NCBI GenBank assembly: GCA_030549335.1
Contig: CM060188.1
Span: 992,001 to 1,056,000, forward strand
Reading direction: 5' to 3'
DNA: 64,000 bases
DNA from: Pontederia crassipes
Lineage: Eukaryota > Streptophyta > Magnoliopsida > Commelinales > Pontederiaceae
Shown here in pieces: positions 1 to 11,572 of the stretch (position 1 is its first letter; every line of letters begins with the position of its first letter). Position numbers and translations under genes: made by a program. A model generated the notes under the pieces. The model was not told where the DNA came from and searched no databases. It saw only the letters and a list, made by a program, of their open reading frames with translations.

Positions 1-767
1 GCAGTACGATAGAATTTTCCTTTAACTTTATTGGGTACTTTTCTATCACAAAGAACTCCAGTGGCTTTCCTCCACTTACACCAACCGACTTGAATTCTAT
101 GATTAACATCGTCATCAATCTCACCATCTTGTCTTACAATTGATCCTAAATATTTAAACTTTGTCACTTGAGGAATTATATCCTCCCCTAGCCTAACTTT
201 CAAATCGTCTCTAAGTTGTTTATTTGTGAAATTGCTATGCATATATTCTGTTTTATTCCTACTTAAACGAAAACCCTTTGACTCCAACGTATTTCTCCAT
301 ATTTCCAATTTTGTATTAATCTCTTCTCTTGAATCCGCTAAAAGTACTATATCATCCGCAAATAGCATGCACTTAGGTACCTCCTCTATGATACTCTCGG
401 TTATAGTATCGATAACTAAGTTAAATAGATACGAGCTTAAAGCTGATCCTTGATGTAGGCCAATTCCTATAGGAAATTCATTTGTCTCACCTCCGGGTGT
501 CCTTAACCCTAGTCAATGCCCTATCGTACATATCTTATATTACCTTAATGTTGACAACACTCACCCTCTTCTTTTGCAAGGCTTTCCAAAGTACATTCCT
601 TGGTATCCGATCATACACCTTCTCTAAGTCAATGAAAGTCATATGTAAGTCTCTTCTCCTACTTCGATACTTCTCCATCATCCCCCTTAGTAAATAAATC
701 GCCTCTGTAGTGGATCTTCCTGGCATGAACCCAAATTGTCTCTCAGAAATACTAGTCTCCATTCTCA
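1..767 (-). mobile_element. RTE-clade LINE fragment (degenerate copy 1)
   Basis: This matches 2139-2905 of the second LINE copy almost base for base, so it is the same family. It lies antisense in the intron upstream of the first visible DeSI exon. Alignment to copy 2 stops at about 767, which is the 5' truncation; the 3' end lies left of the window. The reverse transcriptase frame is broken by a stop in place of the Q of the VIQDMYD segment (near 535) and by an extra base near 500, but the catalytic FADD box is intact here, unlike copy 2. Just beyond the truncation the 15-mer ATCATGATATTGTCT occurs twice (779-793 and 806-820). Confidence 0.88.
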
Positions 768-1247
768 AAAAACAATTAATCATGATATTGTCTCCTCAAA
801 AAAAAATCATGATATTGTCTTCTTGCTATGCAACTAGCAACAAAATATACTACCCTTGGCTTTGTGAATGAAATATTGCAGCATCTAGTAATGTCGCTTT
901 TCAAGGTAGCTAAGGAAACAAACGATTGTCTGTGTTTATGTTTGTATGACATATATCTTATTCAAGTGCCTTTTTTATGACATTTGAGGATTATCTCCAC
1001 CATCAGCGTCTGAATATGCAGCTACCCATACGTTTGTGGTCTGTAGCAAGAAGTACAATCCAAATTTGTGGTAGAACCAGATGAGATTTCCTGAGGATAA
1101 TTTATTAATTCGCCGAGCTAATTTTTTTTTGAGTAATGTAGTGGTTACTTTACAATCTCAACTAGGTTAAAGCTATATGGTTATCCTTGAACAACAGAAG
1201 ATTATGATATTACTCTTCTGGTTATTTATGAGTGTTTATCTTGGCAG

Positions 1248-4200
1248 GTTTATGGGGATGAAGAATGGTCATTTGGGTTTTGTGAGTATGGTAGTGGAGT
1301 TTTTAGTTGTCCACCTGGTAAAAATCCTATGTATACATATCGTGAACGTATTGTTCTGGGAGAGACAAGCTGTTCGATTTTTAAAGTAAATCAGATTTTG
1401 AGAGAATTAAGCCAAGATTGGCCTGGACATTCGTATGATCTTCTATCCAGAAATTGTAACCACTTTTGTGATGCCCTCTGTGAAAGGCTAGGTGTTCCAA
1501 AACTTCCAGGTAACATGGCCTTTGATTTACAATCTGAAGTTTCTTAATGTACATGAATTTTTTCATATTTTTCTCATTCTGAGTGTTGTAAATGTGTAAA
1601 CATTTCCTCTCATGAAAAGAAAAAAAAAAGTTTTATCAACTTTTCAAAAAGGATTCTAGACTAGAATAAGTCATGTAATGATAATGGAAAGTTGCTTACA
1701 ACAACAACAACAAAGCCTTATCCCACTAGGTGGGGTCGGCTACATGGATCATACGACGCCATTCCGCTCTATTAGTAACCAAACCTTTCGGTATATTATT
1801 CACCAATAGATCTTGCTCTATTAGTTCGCCAAGTGTCCGCCTTGGCCTCCCTCTCCCTCTTTTAATCGGACTCCAAATTGTTTGATCTACTCTTCTTACT
1901 GGCGCATCTAATGGTCTTCTCTGAACATGACCAAACCATCTCAAACGATTCTCTACCATTTTCTCACTAATAGGAGCCACTCCGACTCGTTCACGTATAT
2001 GGTCATTCCTAATCTTATCTAATCTTGTATGACCACACATCCATCTCAACATCCTCATTTCGGCTACCTCCACTTTACGTTCATATTGTCCCTTCATAGC
2101 CCAACATTCACTACCATATGACACTGCTGGCCTTATAGCAGTACGATAGAATTTTCCTTTAACTTTATTGGGTACTTTTCTATCATAAAGAACTCCAGTG
2201 GCTTTCCTCCACTTACACCAACCAGCTTGAATTCTATGATTAACATCGTCATCAATCTCACCATCTTGTCTTACAATTGATCCTAAATATTTAAACTTTG
2301 TCACTTGAGGAATTATATCCTCCCCTAGCCTAACTTTCAAATCGTCTCTAAGTTGTTTATTTGTGAAATTACTATGCATATATTCTGTTTTATTCCTACT
2401 TAAACGAAAACCCTTTGACTCCAACGTATTTCTCCATATTTCCAATTTTGTATTAATCTCTTCTCTTGAATCCGCTAAAAGTACTATCTCATCCGCAAAT
2501 AGCATGCACTTAGGTACCTCCTCTGTGATACTCTCGGTTATAGCATCGATAACTAAGTTAAATAGATACGGGCTTAAAGCTGATCCTTGATGTAGGCCAA
2601 TTCCTATAGGAAATTCATTTGTCTCACCTCCGGGTGTCCTAACCCTAGTCAATGCCCCATCGTACATATCTTGTATTACCTTAATGTAGGCAACACTCAC
2701 CCTCTTCTTTTGCAAGGCTTTCCAAAGTACATCCATTGGTACCCGATCATACGCCTTCTCTAAGTCAATGAAAGCCATATGTAAGTCTCTTCTCCTACTT
2801 CGATACTTCTCCATCATCCCCCTTAGTAAATAAATCACCTCTGTAGTGGATCTTCCTGGCATGAACCCAAATTGTCTCTCAGAAATACTAGTCTCCATTC
2901 TCAATCTATGCTCAATCACTTTTTCCCATAATTTCATTGTGTGACTCATAAGTTTAATCCCTCTATAATTTGCACAATTCTGAATATCCCCTTTATTTTT
3001 GTAAATAAGAACTAATGTACTTAATCTCCAATCATCAGGCATCTTTTTCGACCGTAAAATCTCATTAAATAGTTTACATAACCACAACACACCTTTTTCT
3101 CCTAAACATTTCCAAACTTCAATCGGTATACCATCCGGTCCAACGGCTTTACCATTCTCCATTTTCTTAAATGGAAAGTTGCTTAGTTGCAAATAATTTG
3201 TTAAAGATATGCACAATATCATGAATTTCTTGCTTTCCATGTAGTTCATTTTTTTCTGTTTACTTTTGTAACATGAATATGTTTTTTTTTTAGAAGGATT
3301 GTAACATGAATATGTAAATGGCACATTTTTCATTTCTTTTCCTGTTGATAATATTGGCACAAAAAAGTGACGAATCACTTCAATAAATTCCTGTTGAGAT
3401 TCTTTTGTTCGACCACTGACAATTAGGGAGAAATATTAACATAATAGAGATATGACCATTACCATGGAGCATGTAGGTGATTGAAGACTGATTCACTCTT
3501 TTATCTTTTGACCGTAATGTATTTGGTTTACATCCTGTTAGATAGCCGAATCATTAATTGAAGTTTTATGATAGAGTTCATGAAATGATTACAATTGTAG
3601 TTACATGAATGATGTAAATGATTATGGAGAAGCTTATCATAGTGTTTGCACTTTCAGGTTGGGTCAATCGTTTTGCAAATGCTGCTGATACCACCATGGA
3701 AGTTGCTGGAAATACAGCATTTCGGGTGTGAAACTTCTCCTATTTTCTTTTGCACTTTTCATCATCTTTTCCTTCTTTTCAATATGTATTTTGCAACCTG
3801 AATATTGTAACTTGCATGCAAAATCATGAGCTGCAGTGTGAATTTCCTGCCATCTTTCTTGTGCAATGTTTCTTTTGAAAGTATGAACATCAACCAGAAG
3901 ATATGATTTCCAAAATTCAACTGCGTATATAGTACTGCAGCAATTCCTTCTATAGGAGACATATAGTACAGCAGCAATACCCTTTGGGAACCCTGATTTT
4001 AATGATGTCTACTCTTACCACATATAATCCATCTCCCAAATTATTCGTGTGTACATATGCATAGGATTTAGTGCATCTTCACATCAGCGATTCAGATCAT
4101 GAGAAATTATTTAATTATTTGAGTGTCATTTATTTGATCTTATATATATATATATATATATATAAGACCGCATGTTACTTTATGCATAGGATCGTTTTGT

Positions 4201-4612
4201 TTTTTGTTATAGAAATTCAAAATATCTACTTCTAACATATTATTCCTATTGTTTTTGCGTTCGTTTTTAACCTTTGCCCTTCAAGGGGCCAAATCAGGGT
4301 GCTAATGTTACTATTTTGTAGCTGCGGCAAGCAAAAACAGAGGTCGTGACTGCTAGTAAAGTGGCATACAGATTCATGGCCGGCCTTGCCTCTAACGCGC
4401 AAGCCACAATTTCACAAGGAACACTCGAGACGCCCAGCAATACGAACAGAGGAAGCCCAGGCTTCCAGGGTGCATGGTTCAAAAACTTGATGTCGGTTGG
4501 CGCAAAGCCATCAACGAGCGTTTCAGAATTCTCAGATGGCACAGATGACATTCCACTACACCTGCAGAAGTCACCGGAACGGTTGCAGAATAACTCAAAG
4601 CAAAACATTTGA
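1248..4612 (+). CDS. DeSI-like (PPPDE) isopeptidase, last three coding exons
   Basis: Exons 1248-1509, 3658-3725 and 4322-4612 join in frame through AG/GT borders to 206 residues plus a TGA stop. The product matches plant DeSI-like proteins of the PPPDE superfamily, thiol peptidases that remove SUMO (established for animal DeSI; inferred for this plant branch). Visible family blocks are VYGDEEWSFGFCE, KNPMYTYRERIVLG, SYDLLSRNCNHFCD with the expected nucleophile Cys at codon 1455-1457, KLPGWVNRFAN, TAFRLRQAK and RFQGAWFKN-like GFQGAWFKN. The N-terminal part carrying the catalytic His lies in an exon left of the window, so the gene is partial by position and not broken. The 2148-bp intron 1510-3657 holds an antisense RTE LINE, and a related copy sits in the preceding intron. 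The C-terminal ~90 residues are low in conservation, as is usual. It converges on the small gene at 4849-5040. Confidence 0.9.
1683..3185 (-). mobile_element. RTE-clade LINE, 5'-truncated, with target-site duplication
   Basis: The element body is 1699-3169. The 16-bp direct repeat AATGGAAAGTTGCTTA flanks it at 1683-1698 and 3170-3185, which defines the insertion. On the minus strand the 3' end is (TTG)n, directly after a block with CCCACCTAGTGGGATAAGGC. A TTG tail and this reverse transcriptase type fit the plant RTE clade. The insertion lies in a DeSI intron, antisense to the gene. The 5' truncation removes the endonuclease part. Confidence 0.93.
1726..3168 (-). CDS. RTE LINE reverse transcriptase, partial (catalytic Asp changed)
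   Basis: About 480 codons are open from the truncation point to the stop. Reverse transcriptase blocks in order are GKAVGPDGIPIEVWK (fingers), NYRGIKLMSHTMK, RQFGFMPGRSTTE, AFIDLEKAYDRVP, GLHQGSALSPYLFN and the palm motif; after these come GYGSECW-type and GRGRPR C-terminal segments typical of RTE elements. The palm motif reads FADE, not FADD: codon 2488-2490 is GAG where the copy at 1-767 has GAT. The second catalytic Asp is therefore lost, and this copy should be dead although its frame is long and open. Upstream open frame to 3378 is host intron and not part of the element. The open frame suggests a fairly young insertion (inference). Confidence 0.88.
   Translation of the reverse strand, partial: KKMENGKAVGPDGIPIEVWKCLGEKGVLWLCKLFNEILRSKKMPDDWRLSTLVLIYKNKGDIQNCANYRGIKLMSHTMKLWEKVIEHRLRMETSISERQFGFMPGRSTTEVIYLLRGMMEKYRSRRRDLHMAFIDLEKAYDRVPMDVLWKALQKKRVSVAYIKVIQDMYDGALTRVRTPGGETNEFPIGIGLHQGSALSPYLFNLVIDAITESITEEVPKCMLFADEIVLLADSREEINTKLEIWRNTLESKGFRLSRNKTEYMHSNFTNKQLRDDLKVRLGEDIIPQVTKFKYLGSIVRQDGEIDDDVNHRIQAGWCKWRKATGVLYDRKVPNKVKGKFYRTAIRPAVSYGSECWAMKGQYERKVEVAEMRMLRWMCGHTRLDKIRNDHIRERVGVAPISEKMVENRLRWFGHVQRRPLDAPVRRVDQTIWSPIKRGRGRPRRTLGELIEQDLLVNNIPKGLVTNRAEWRRMIHVADPT
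4140..4165. repeat. (TA)n microsatellite in DeSI intron
   Basis: An uninterrupted TA run in the last visible DeSI intron (3726-4321). Confidence 0.95.
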
Positions 4613-4848
4613 TATTTTCGGTGGACAATATCACTATATGTACCCATAGTTAAAGCAGTTGTGTAGAAGTAGACACGTCGGTCATATGAATTAAGCTGTA
4701 AATTGTGGCTTTCAGAACCTTCTTTACATTAAACATTGTAACAAACAAATTTCGAGAATTGAATCACGTCCGAATGTTCGGAGAAGAAAGAAGAAGTTGT
4801 ACACTCATCGTTTGCGACTTGCTCTTAACCCTGAAAGAAGAGTTTTCT

Positions 4849-5040
4849 TCAAATAGGATGCCTGATGATGATGCTGCGACTGCTCTGGATAGCTCTCCAA
4901 AGAATGGAAGTTATGCTGTGCACTGCAGAGGTCGCTATTCGTGACTTGATCTGCCCTCGCTTCGGTATGGGCCTCCTGTTCGCCATGCCTCCGCCGTTGC
5001 CCAATGCCACCGACAGGACTGCGTTGTTCTTGGGGCTCAT
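4849..5040 (-). CDS. small plant protein with PKRGQIKSRI motif (63 aa)
   Basis: A single-exon frame of 63 codons with a central basic block, PIPKRGQIKSRI, followed by SAVHSITSIL. Short plant proteins with a P-K/R-RGQ-I/V-K-x-x-I core followed by a hydrophobic S-x-x-S segment are familiar to me as unnamed conserved proteins; I do not know a function. Support for a real gene: the frame is GC-rich against AT-rich surroundings, a CT-rich leader ((GA)n at 5081-5100 on the plus strand) precedes the ATG, and a TATA-like ATAAATAG lies at 5154-5161, about 114 bases upstream. There is no signal peptide. It converges with the DeSI gene, with about 236 bp between the two stops. The opposite strand also has an open frame, judged a shadow. 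Confidence 0.6.
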   Translation of the reverse strand: MSPKNNAVLSVALGNGGGMANRRPIPKRGQIKSRIATSAVHSITSILWRAIQSSRSIIIRHPI

Positions 5041-5153
5041 CTCTGCCTCGCCTGAGGTAAATTCTTCTCTGTGTGGGGGGAGAGAGAGAGAGAGAGAGAG
5101 TCGTAGTAGTATATGTGATTGTGTTGGTGATGGGGCATTTGCTTCGGTGTGGT

Positions 5154-5161
5154 CTATTTAT
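5154..5161 (-). promoter_or_regulatory. TATA-like box of the small gene
   Basis: ATAAATAG on the minus strand, followed by a CT-microsatellite leader (5081-5100) before the ATG at 5040. Position suits a core promoter; the assignment is inferred. Confidence 0.45.
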
Positions 5162-5209
5162 GAAGGATCGGTAAGGAGCAGCTTTGACATAAACAAGTCC
5201 TGGTAGCTA

Positions 5210-6514
5210 TGGAGGCTGCTGTCTGGTGGTGGGACAAAAGAAACAAGCTGGATGGATTCAATGGCGGTTCAAAGATTCTCCTGACAAGAGAAAACAAATG
5301 TTATTGACTTTTGAAGTTAATCTGTGAATGTAGTAGACGGCGGTGGGGTCCTCTGATGGCCCGGCCCGTCTCTCTTTTCACTCGTGTGGCGTTGACACAC
5401 AGGAAATCAAAACCTGCGTGATGCCTTGTTTTGGAGTTTTTATTGCCAGTGTCAGTTGCATGCACATAAGAAAAAGCCACCCAATTATTAATGCACCATG
5501 TGTTGAGATGAGCTGTGTGGATAAGCTTGCGGCAAAGCTTTTAGGTGGTAGGCAGGCAGCTTTACTCACCCCAGCTATGTACGCACATAAAATATTGTAT
5601 TATATGCACTAAGCTACGACAAGCTAACAATCCAGCTTTTAAATTAATGGAAACACACTTTGCAAACTAATATAGGTGACTAGTCAGTTTAAATATCTCC
5701 AGCTAAAGAATATTAGGACTAGTTAAACTTTTTAAATATCTCCAGCTGAAGAATACGTACGTGCGTTTTCCAAGGAGTCATTAATTAATTTATACAGAAC
5801 CAAGTTGTGCAGTTGTATTGTCTCCCTGTTCCAGTTCAAGTAGCAACATTTCATACTATTAGATTAAAATCAATTTTCGAAGACCAATTTATCTGTAAAA
5901 TCTTGTGCTGGATAAATCAGACATCCAACGCCTAAACCGTTGAGGAATCATGAAAAGTTAGGCCTGCTGGCTGCTGCCCATTTTTCTACCAATGTCCCAA
6001 AGTTAGGCTTTTATCAATGATATCACATTGGGATATGTCACGCTTCCATATGTTCAGTTCAGTTCAGTTCTATATGTTGTGCAACTTCGGAAGTTGTAGT
6101 TGCCAATTGGCATTGCTAGGCAGCAAGAGTAATGTAGAGTAGAGATAAAGTTAAAAGAAAAGAAGAAAAACTAAAAAGAAATTTGTATGCATGAACCACA
6201 ACCCTTAACGCACGCAAGAAGATGCGCATTTGTATCAGTATCGTGAGAAGAGTTACAACGCGGAGTGACCGCCTATGTTATAAAAACAAAAAAGGCTTTC
6301 CTTATTTTTTTTTTATTATGCATAGACTATAAATTAAGAATAAGGTTTCATAATCTCATGACCGAAAAAAAGGGTATGGTAAATTGTTACTTGTGATTCT
6401 TTTGCTTTCTTTCGTACGGACCGAACATAAATGTTAATAATATTTTAAATCTCAACTCAATTATAATTTTAAATGAATCTCTATGTAACTTCAACAATGG
6501 GGCAGAGAAATTAT
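5210..6514. other. intergenic, no gene recognised
   Basis: AT-rich unique-looking DNA upstream of the small gene. It holds only short poly-A/T tracts and a GTTCA duplication (near 6055). The open frames (for example 5343-5612) show no protein character. Confidence 0.6.
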
Positions 6515-6836
6515 CTATGGTTGTGTTTGGATGGGGATTTACCCCTAGAACTTATGCAAATTCATCCAAACAGGTTCGAAAGTTTCCATGGGATCCACAT
6601 GAATTTTTGTTTCGGTTAACGGACGAAGTTCCAATTTGTTTCACGGAAAAAGTTCTTGTGGCTCGTAAGAACTTTGAGTGAATGAGTCTATCTGCACGTC
6701 ATGTCGAGCGAGCGAGTCCTTCGCTCCAAGAATTTGACATCATTTTCTTTCAAACGCCGTGCTAAAACTTTTGTGTCACATCGTCAAATTCTGTGAACTT
6801 AAGTTCTCGAGTTTTTATTTTGCCAAACAGCCTATA
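6515..6836. mobile_element. MITE-like element with GTTTGG-type inverted ends
   Basis: The left end reads CTATGGTTGTGTTTGG. The right end, reverse-complemented, reads CTATAGGCTGTTTGG. The roughly 320-bp body has no coding capacity. The superfamily is not settled because the target duplication is unclear. Confidence 0.45.
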
Positions 6837-7463
6837 GAGATTTAGAGGATCCCTCTGTGAAAATTCGAGGGCGGAGTTTTCGAAACTTAAACGATTTTTT
6901 ATATTTTGTATTAGAATTTCGTATATAAATTTTATAATGACTATAAATTATTTCGCATTAATATATTTCATAACAAAGATAGTTGAACTTTGTAAATCTT
7001 AATTTTGTGCGATCTCTCTTACCAAAATGAATATGAGAATTTTGTTGCAATCTTAATGATGTTGAAGAATTTGATCACTGGATCCTAATGAATTAAAGAG
7101 AAAAGATTAACCATCTCTCCGGTTTTTGGTGTTTAACGCACTAGACATTATACGAACTCGTTAAATTGAAGCCATCCGAAAGAGCAAAAAAAAAAAGTCA
7201 TTCTAGTATTGTTACCAAGTACGGCCTCACAACAACATTTAACCTTTGAGTTTGCAAGTGTTCCAACTCCCTGCGAGTGCGAGAAAAATGAATGATGCAT
7301 TATTTAAGAGCCAATGGAACCCGACCGAGGGTTTTGACTTTGCAAGTTGCATAGAACGCAAGACAGAAAGATCTAAGACATCAAAGATGGACTTGGAAGA
7401 GTCAAATGGACCTGACCAGATCTCACCCAAAGTGGACGTCCAACGATGCGGACCACGCGCTGT

Positions 7464-7552
<89 letters not shown>

Positions 7553-8383
7553 TGACCGGAAGTTGAAAAATTAGAAATATCTTAGAAGATTATGCTGACT
7601 TATTGCTTAGTTTACATATATTGCACGGGACGACCAGTCAATTATAAACATCGTCATATTATTATGTACATAATATTCATAAAATTCAAAATGCTTGTCT
7701 ATGGCAATATGGCATAGTTCTTTTGAATATTACAAAAAGGGTTAGAACTTACTGTAATAAAATAATATAAAACAAGTAAGATATTTGTTAAATACATTTG
7801 CAGAAAATGAAGGCACAATTATATATAATTACTCGTATAAAAATATCTACTTGTTATTTTCATACAGAAACCCCCCATTTTCCTTTTGTATCTTCTTTAA
7901 TTACTTGTCAAGATTTTGTTCACAAAAAGCAAAAGCAATGTAGCGCTGTTAGTAGGTGTTGAACTCTCGATGAAAGGGAATTTACTAATTAATGGGATGG
8001 GTTATATATTTATTATAGGACAAGAGTAGTAAACAACATTCGATTACTAATTAATTAATCAATCAATCAATTAATTAATTAATTAATTTGCAGTCCTCCT
8101 TAGTTGGGTCAAATGCGGAATCCACTTTTACTATTATCTGATACCTGGGCCTCGGACTGCTCCGTGACGGGCTCAGATTGTCTCAAATTCTGTTTGACGC
8201 CTTCCAATGTGGGCCTCGTCCGTGTGATAATTAGAGAAACGGATAAATAGCAAATTTTTCTAGATTTAAAAAAACGTATAATTGGAATGTTTTTGTGAGT
8301 TTTGAAATTAAAACAGTACAAAAGTCTTATTGGGTGAAAATATAGAAATTTTCCTCCAAATATACTTTTTGAAAATAGATGAT
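6837..8383. other. intergenic with microsatellites
   Basis: No gene recognised. The region holds the (TAA)n run at 7466-7552 and TTAATTAA-type tracts near 8050-8090. Confidence 0.6.
7466..7552. repeat. (TAA)n microsatellite, about 29 units
   Basis: An uninterrupted trinucleotide run of about 87 bp; likely to be length-polymorphic. Confidence 0.97.
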
Positions 8384-9175
8384 ATTATGATATTATTGAA
8401 ATCGAACTGGACCAGCCGTATTGACCGATGGTCCAGTCCGTTTTTATGCCAAAATCGAATTGATTGTTTGATGGATAAAATTCGGTTCAATTTTAAAAAT
8501 GTTAAAAATCACTAAAATGAAAATAAAAAGATGGAAAGAGAAAAAAATAAAACGAATTGAATGAAGAAAAATATACTTAATTAGAGAATTAATGAAGAGA
8601 GAGAGGAAGAAAGGTAAAATAAGAAAAATAAAGTAAATGAAGAGAGAGAATGAAAGGTAAAATAAGGAAATAAAATAAATGAAGAGAGAGGAAGGAATGG
8701 AAAATTGAAAATAAAATAATAATGAGAAGATTAATGGAGTGATTTATGACAATAATAAATTAGTATATTGTTAATAGCATTAAATGATAAAGCATAGAGA
8801 ATTAATGGAGAGTGAGGAAGAAATGAAAAAAAAGTTAATTAAAAATAAAACATAAGAGTCATTTATGGTAAAAAAATATTTAATATATTATTAGTAGTAT
8901 TTAACGCTAAATAAAAATTTAATAATAATCGATCAATATAAATATTAAAAATTTGGAAGTAATTGACTTATCAATCATAATATTTTAATATATATATAAT
9001 GTTAGTATTTTAATTTTAGTACGTTACTAACTTTTTTATACATAATATAATATTTGTTATGTATATATCTTTAATATTATTATAGATAATATTATTTTAA
9101 TAAAATTCGATTTAATTCAGTTGAATCCGATTGGACCAATCCAATCACGATCCATTCCAACAGAAATGTTTTGTA
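8384..9175 (-). mobile_element. hAT-like non-autonomous element, reverse orientation
   Basis: The left part (about 8390-8470) is the reverse complement of the right arm of the copy at 35621-36582. The right part (9095-9160) is the reverse complement of the left arm (TCGTGATTGGATTGGTCC on the reverse strand). The interior is AT-rich and non-coding. The right tip looks eroded and I see no clear target duplication. Confidence 0.55.
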
Positions 9176-9404
9176 TTTACAAGAATTCGAATTCAAAATT
9201 TTGTTTAAACGAGAAGTCATTTACCGCTCCATCCAACTTTTGATAGAAATCTGAATTATTACCGCTATCATCGCTCAAATAATATTGTTGTCATTTTTTT
9301 ATTAAACAGGAATAAAAAAATATTCACTACTTTATATTAAGAGTGATAATATAATGTCACCCTTTATTATAATGAGAAAGGAGATTTATGAGGTCGTGGT
9401 TGCA

Positions 9405-10006
9405 TTCATAACCGGATTCAATGATATTGGATCATTATTTTAAAATTATATTATTTATAAGTTCTTTTTAAGTAATATCACTTGTGCTATAAAAAAACAG
9501 AACAAGCTTAAATATGAATCAAATATAATATAAATGATAATTTATACATTATCAAAGGAGTAGCATTTTAAAATATTTTAAAGGATATTTTCTTTTATTT
9601 CTTTTTTCATGATCATGTCTCCAAATTATTTCCTATTTCCAACCTTTTTTTTGACGTTTTCCTTTTTTTATCTTTATTAAATTTATCTATTCGCTCTTTG
9701 ATCGCCTTTCTAAATCTCGTCTCATTTATTGCATTCCTTAATGTCTTTCTATTTTCTTCTAAATATTTATTCTCTCAATTTCTCCTCCTTATTTATTTTA
9801 CAACTCTAATTCTTTCCTTCTTCCCCTCCCTTCCTTCCTTTACTATTTTCTTCCTTCCATTTCTCCTTTTATAAAAAAAAATGTTTTGACAAATAAAATT
9901 GAAGTTGAACCAATTTATTTTCTAATTTAATCCGGACCAAACCAACCTAAATAACAGAGAAATGATTTATTGACTGGTTAGCAACCAGCCGGCGGTCTGA
10001 GTTTAA
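9405..10006 (+). mobile_element. hAT-like non-autonomous element
   Basis: The left end carries TTCATAACCGGATTC and the right end GGTCTGAGTTTAATAACATTG, matching the ends of the copy at 35621-36582. The AT-rich interior includes TTCC-rich tracts also seen in the sister copies. No matching 8-bp target duplication was found. Confidence 0.5.
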
Positions 10007-10425
10007 TAACATTGTTTGTGAACGAAAATTAGAAAAAAAAACGTGATCTCATATTTTTTTCACGAATATAATCGATTGAAAATAAAATAATGTTATGAAT
10101 GAGGATTGAGATTAAGTAGTAAACAGGTTGTGCTCGAGATATTAAGTTCGAATCATATGCAAAATATTTTGAATCTTATTTATCGTAGTTAAATATACGA
10201 TTCGAGATGACACAAAAATAAATTAATTTTTTTATTCTATCATTTTCAATATTACGGTGGCAATCGAAAATAATAAATTTTATTCTTTGAAAATGACTGT
10301 CAAAACGTTTGTGATTTCTTCGGAGCCCATAAGTAATTTTGAAGTGCTTCTTGGTAATAATTTTGAATATTTGACATGAATCAAATAATAACTTTATAAA
10401 TCTTTATTTTGATAAAAAAAGTATC

Positions 10426-11249
10426 CAACATTATTCACGAATGGTCTCTCAACTTTAAGTCGATTTCCAATTAGTCTCCCAACTTCAATTTATAATCAGA
10501 ACGTCCTCCATCTTTCTTTTTCTTGCACACTTAGTCCTCTGACCGGTGATAGTGGATTTTTCGATTGCCTTGCTGACGTGACAGATTTTCTCTCTCCTCC
10601 ACATTATTTTATGTCCGCCACGTCATTATAAAAATTTTAAAAAATAATAATAAAATGGAATTTCTACGTCATTAAAAAAATTTTAAAAATAAAAAAATCA
10701 AAATCGAAGAGAGAGGAGGGGGGCGACCGTCCCCCTCTGCTCGAGCTCCGGCGAGCTAGTCGCGGGAGAGAGAGAGGCGGGCGGTCACCCCCCCTCTCTC
10801 TCTCTCTCCAGCGAGAGCTCATTGGAGAGAGAGCTCGAGCTCGTCGGAGCTCGAGCAGAGGGGGGCGATCGCCCCTCCCTCTCTCTCCAGCAGAGAGAGG
10901 GAGGGGGGCGGTCGCCCCCCTCTGCTCGAGCTCTCTCTTTCGCACGAGGGAGGGGGGCGCCTCCTCTCTCTTCAGCTCTGAAATTTTTTTATTTTTAAAA
11001 ATTTTTTAATGACGTGAAAATTTCATCTTTTTTATTATTTTTATAATGACGTGACGGGCATAAAATGATGTGGAGGAGAGAGAAAATCCGCCACGTCAGT
11101 AAGATAATCGGAAAAATCTATTATCACCGATCAGGAGGACTAACACATGCAAGAAAAAGAAAGATGGATGACGTTTTGATTATAAATTAAAGTTAGGGGA
11201 CTAATTAAAAATCGACTCAAAGTTGAGGGACCATTCGTATAATTTACCC
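10426..11249. mobile_element. foldback / Mutator-type MITE with arms of about 260 bp
   Basis: The left arm (about 10436-10700) and right arm (about 10983-11240) are long inverted repeats; both, read inward, start ACGAATGGTC(T/C)CTCAACTTT and continue through TTTCTTTTTCTTGCA and TTTTCTCTCTCCTCCACAT. The right tip gives GGGTAAATTATACG, a common plant Mutator-like MITE start. The centre (10701-10982) is GC-rich, with purine runs and nested GAGCTCGAGCTC-type palindromes, so the whole could fold into one hairpin. Its open frames (10664-10945) are low-complexity and are not genes. A 9-bp target duplication is not visible. Confidence 0.75.
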
Positions 11250-11572
11250 ACGTTTTCCCGCTGCGAACTGTTCGTTATATAGTTTTTTTGGTAATAACGT
11301 TATATAGTTTTTTTATTCGATTGTTTGGTTCAATTATATTTTTCAGCATGCACAATTCTTCTTCCATATACATATCTTTATCACTTATTATAATGACTAT
11401 AATATTCTTTAATCTATGACATTTAAGATTATATTGCAAAAGTACAGTCAAATAAAATAATATGACTGCTATTTTATTTTTTTATAATTCGTATGCTTAT
11501 TCAAATACTATATATTATACTATTTTTAATAGAATACTCTATATTCAGTTCTTTAAAATATGATTTATATTA

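Noticed and set aside
3169-3378. Extension of the LINE frame upstream to 3378
   Set aside because: The target duplication at 3170-3185 shows the element ends there; the extra codons are DeSI intron.
10664-10945. 93-codon minus-strand frame
   Set aside because: Lies inside the foldback element and consists of GAGCTC and AGAGAG repeats in translation.
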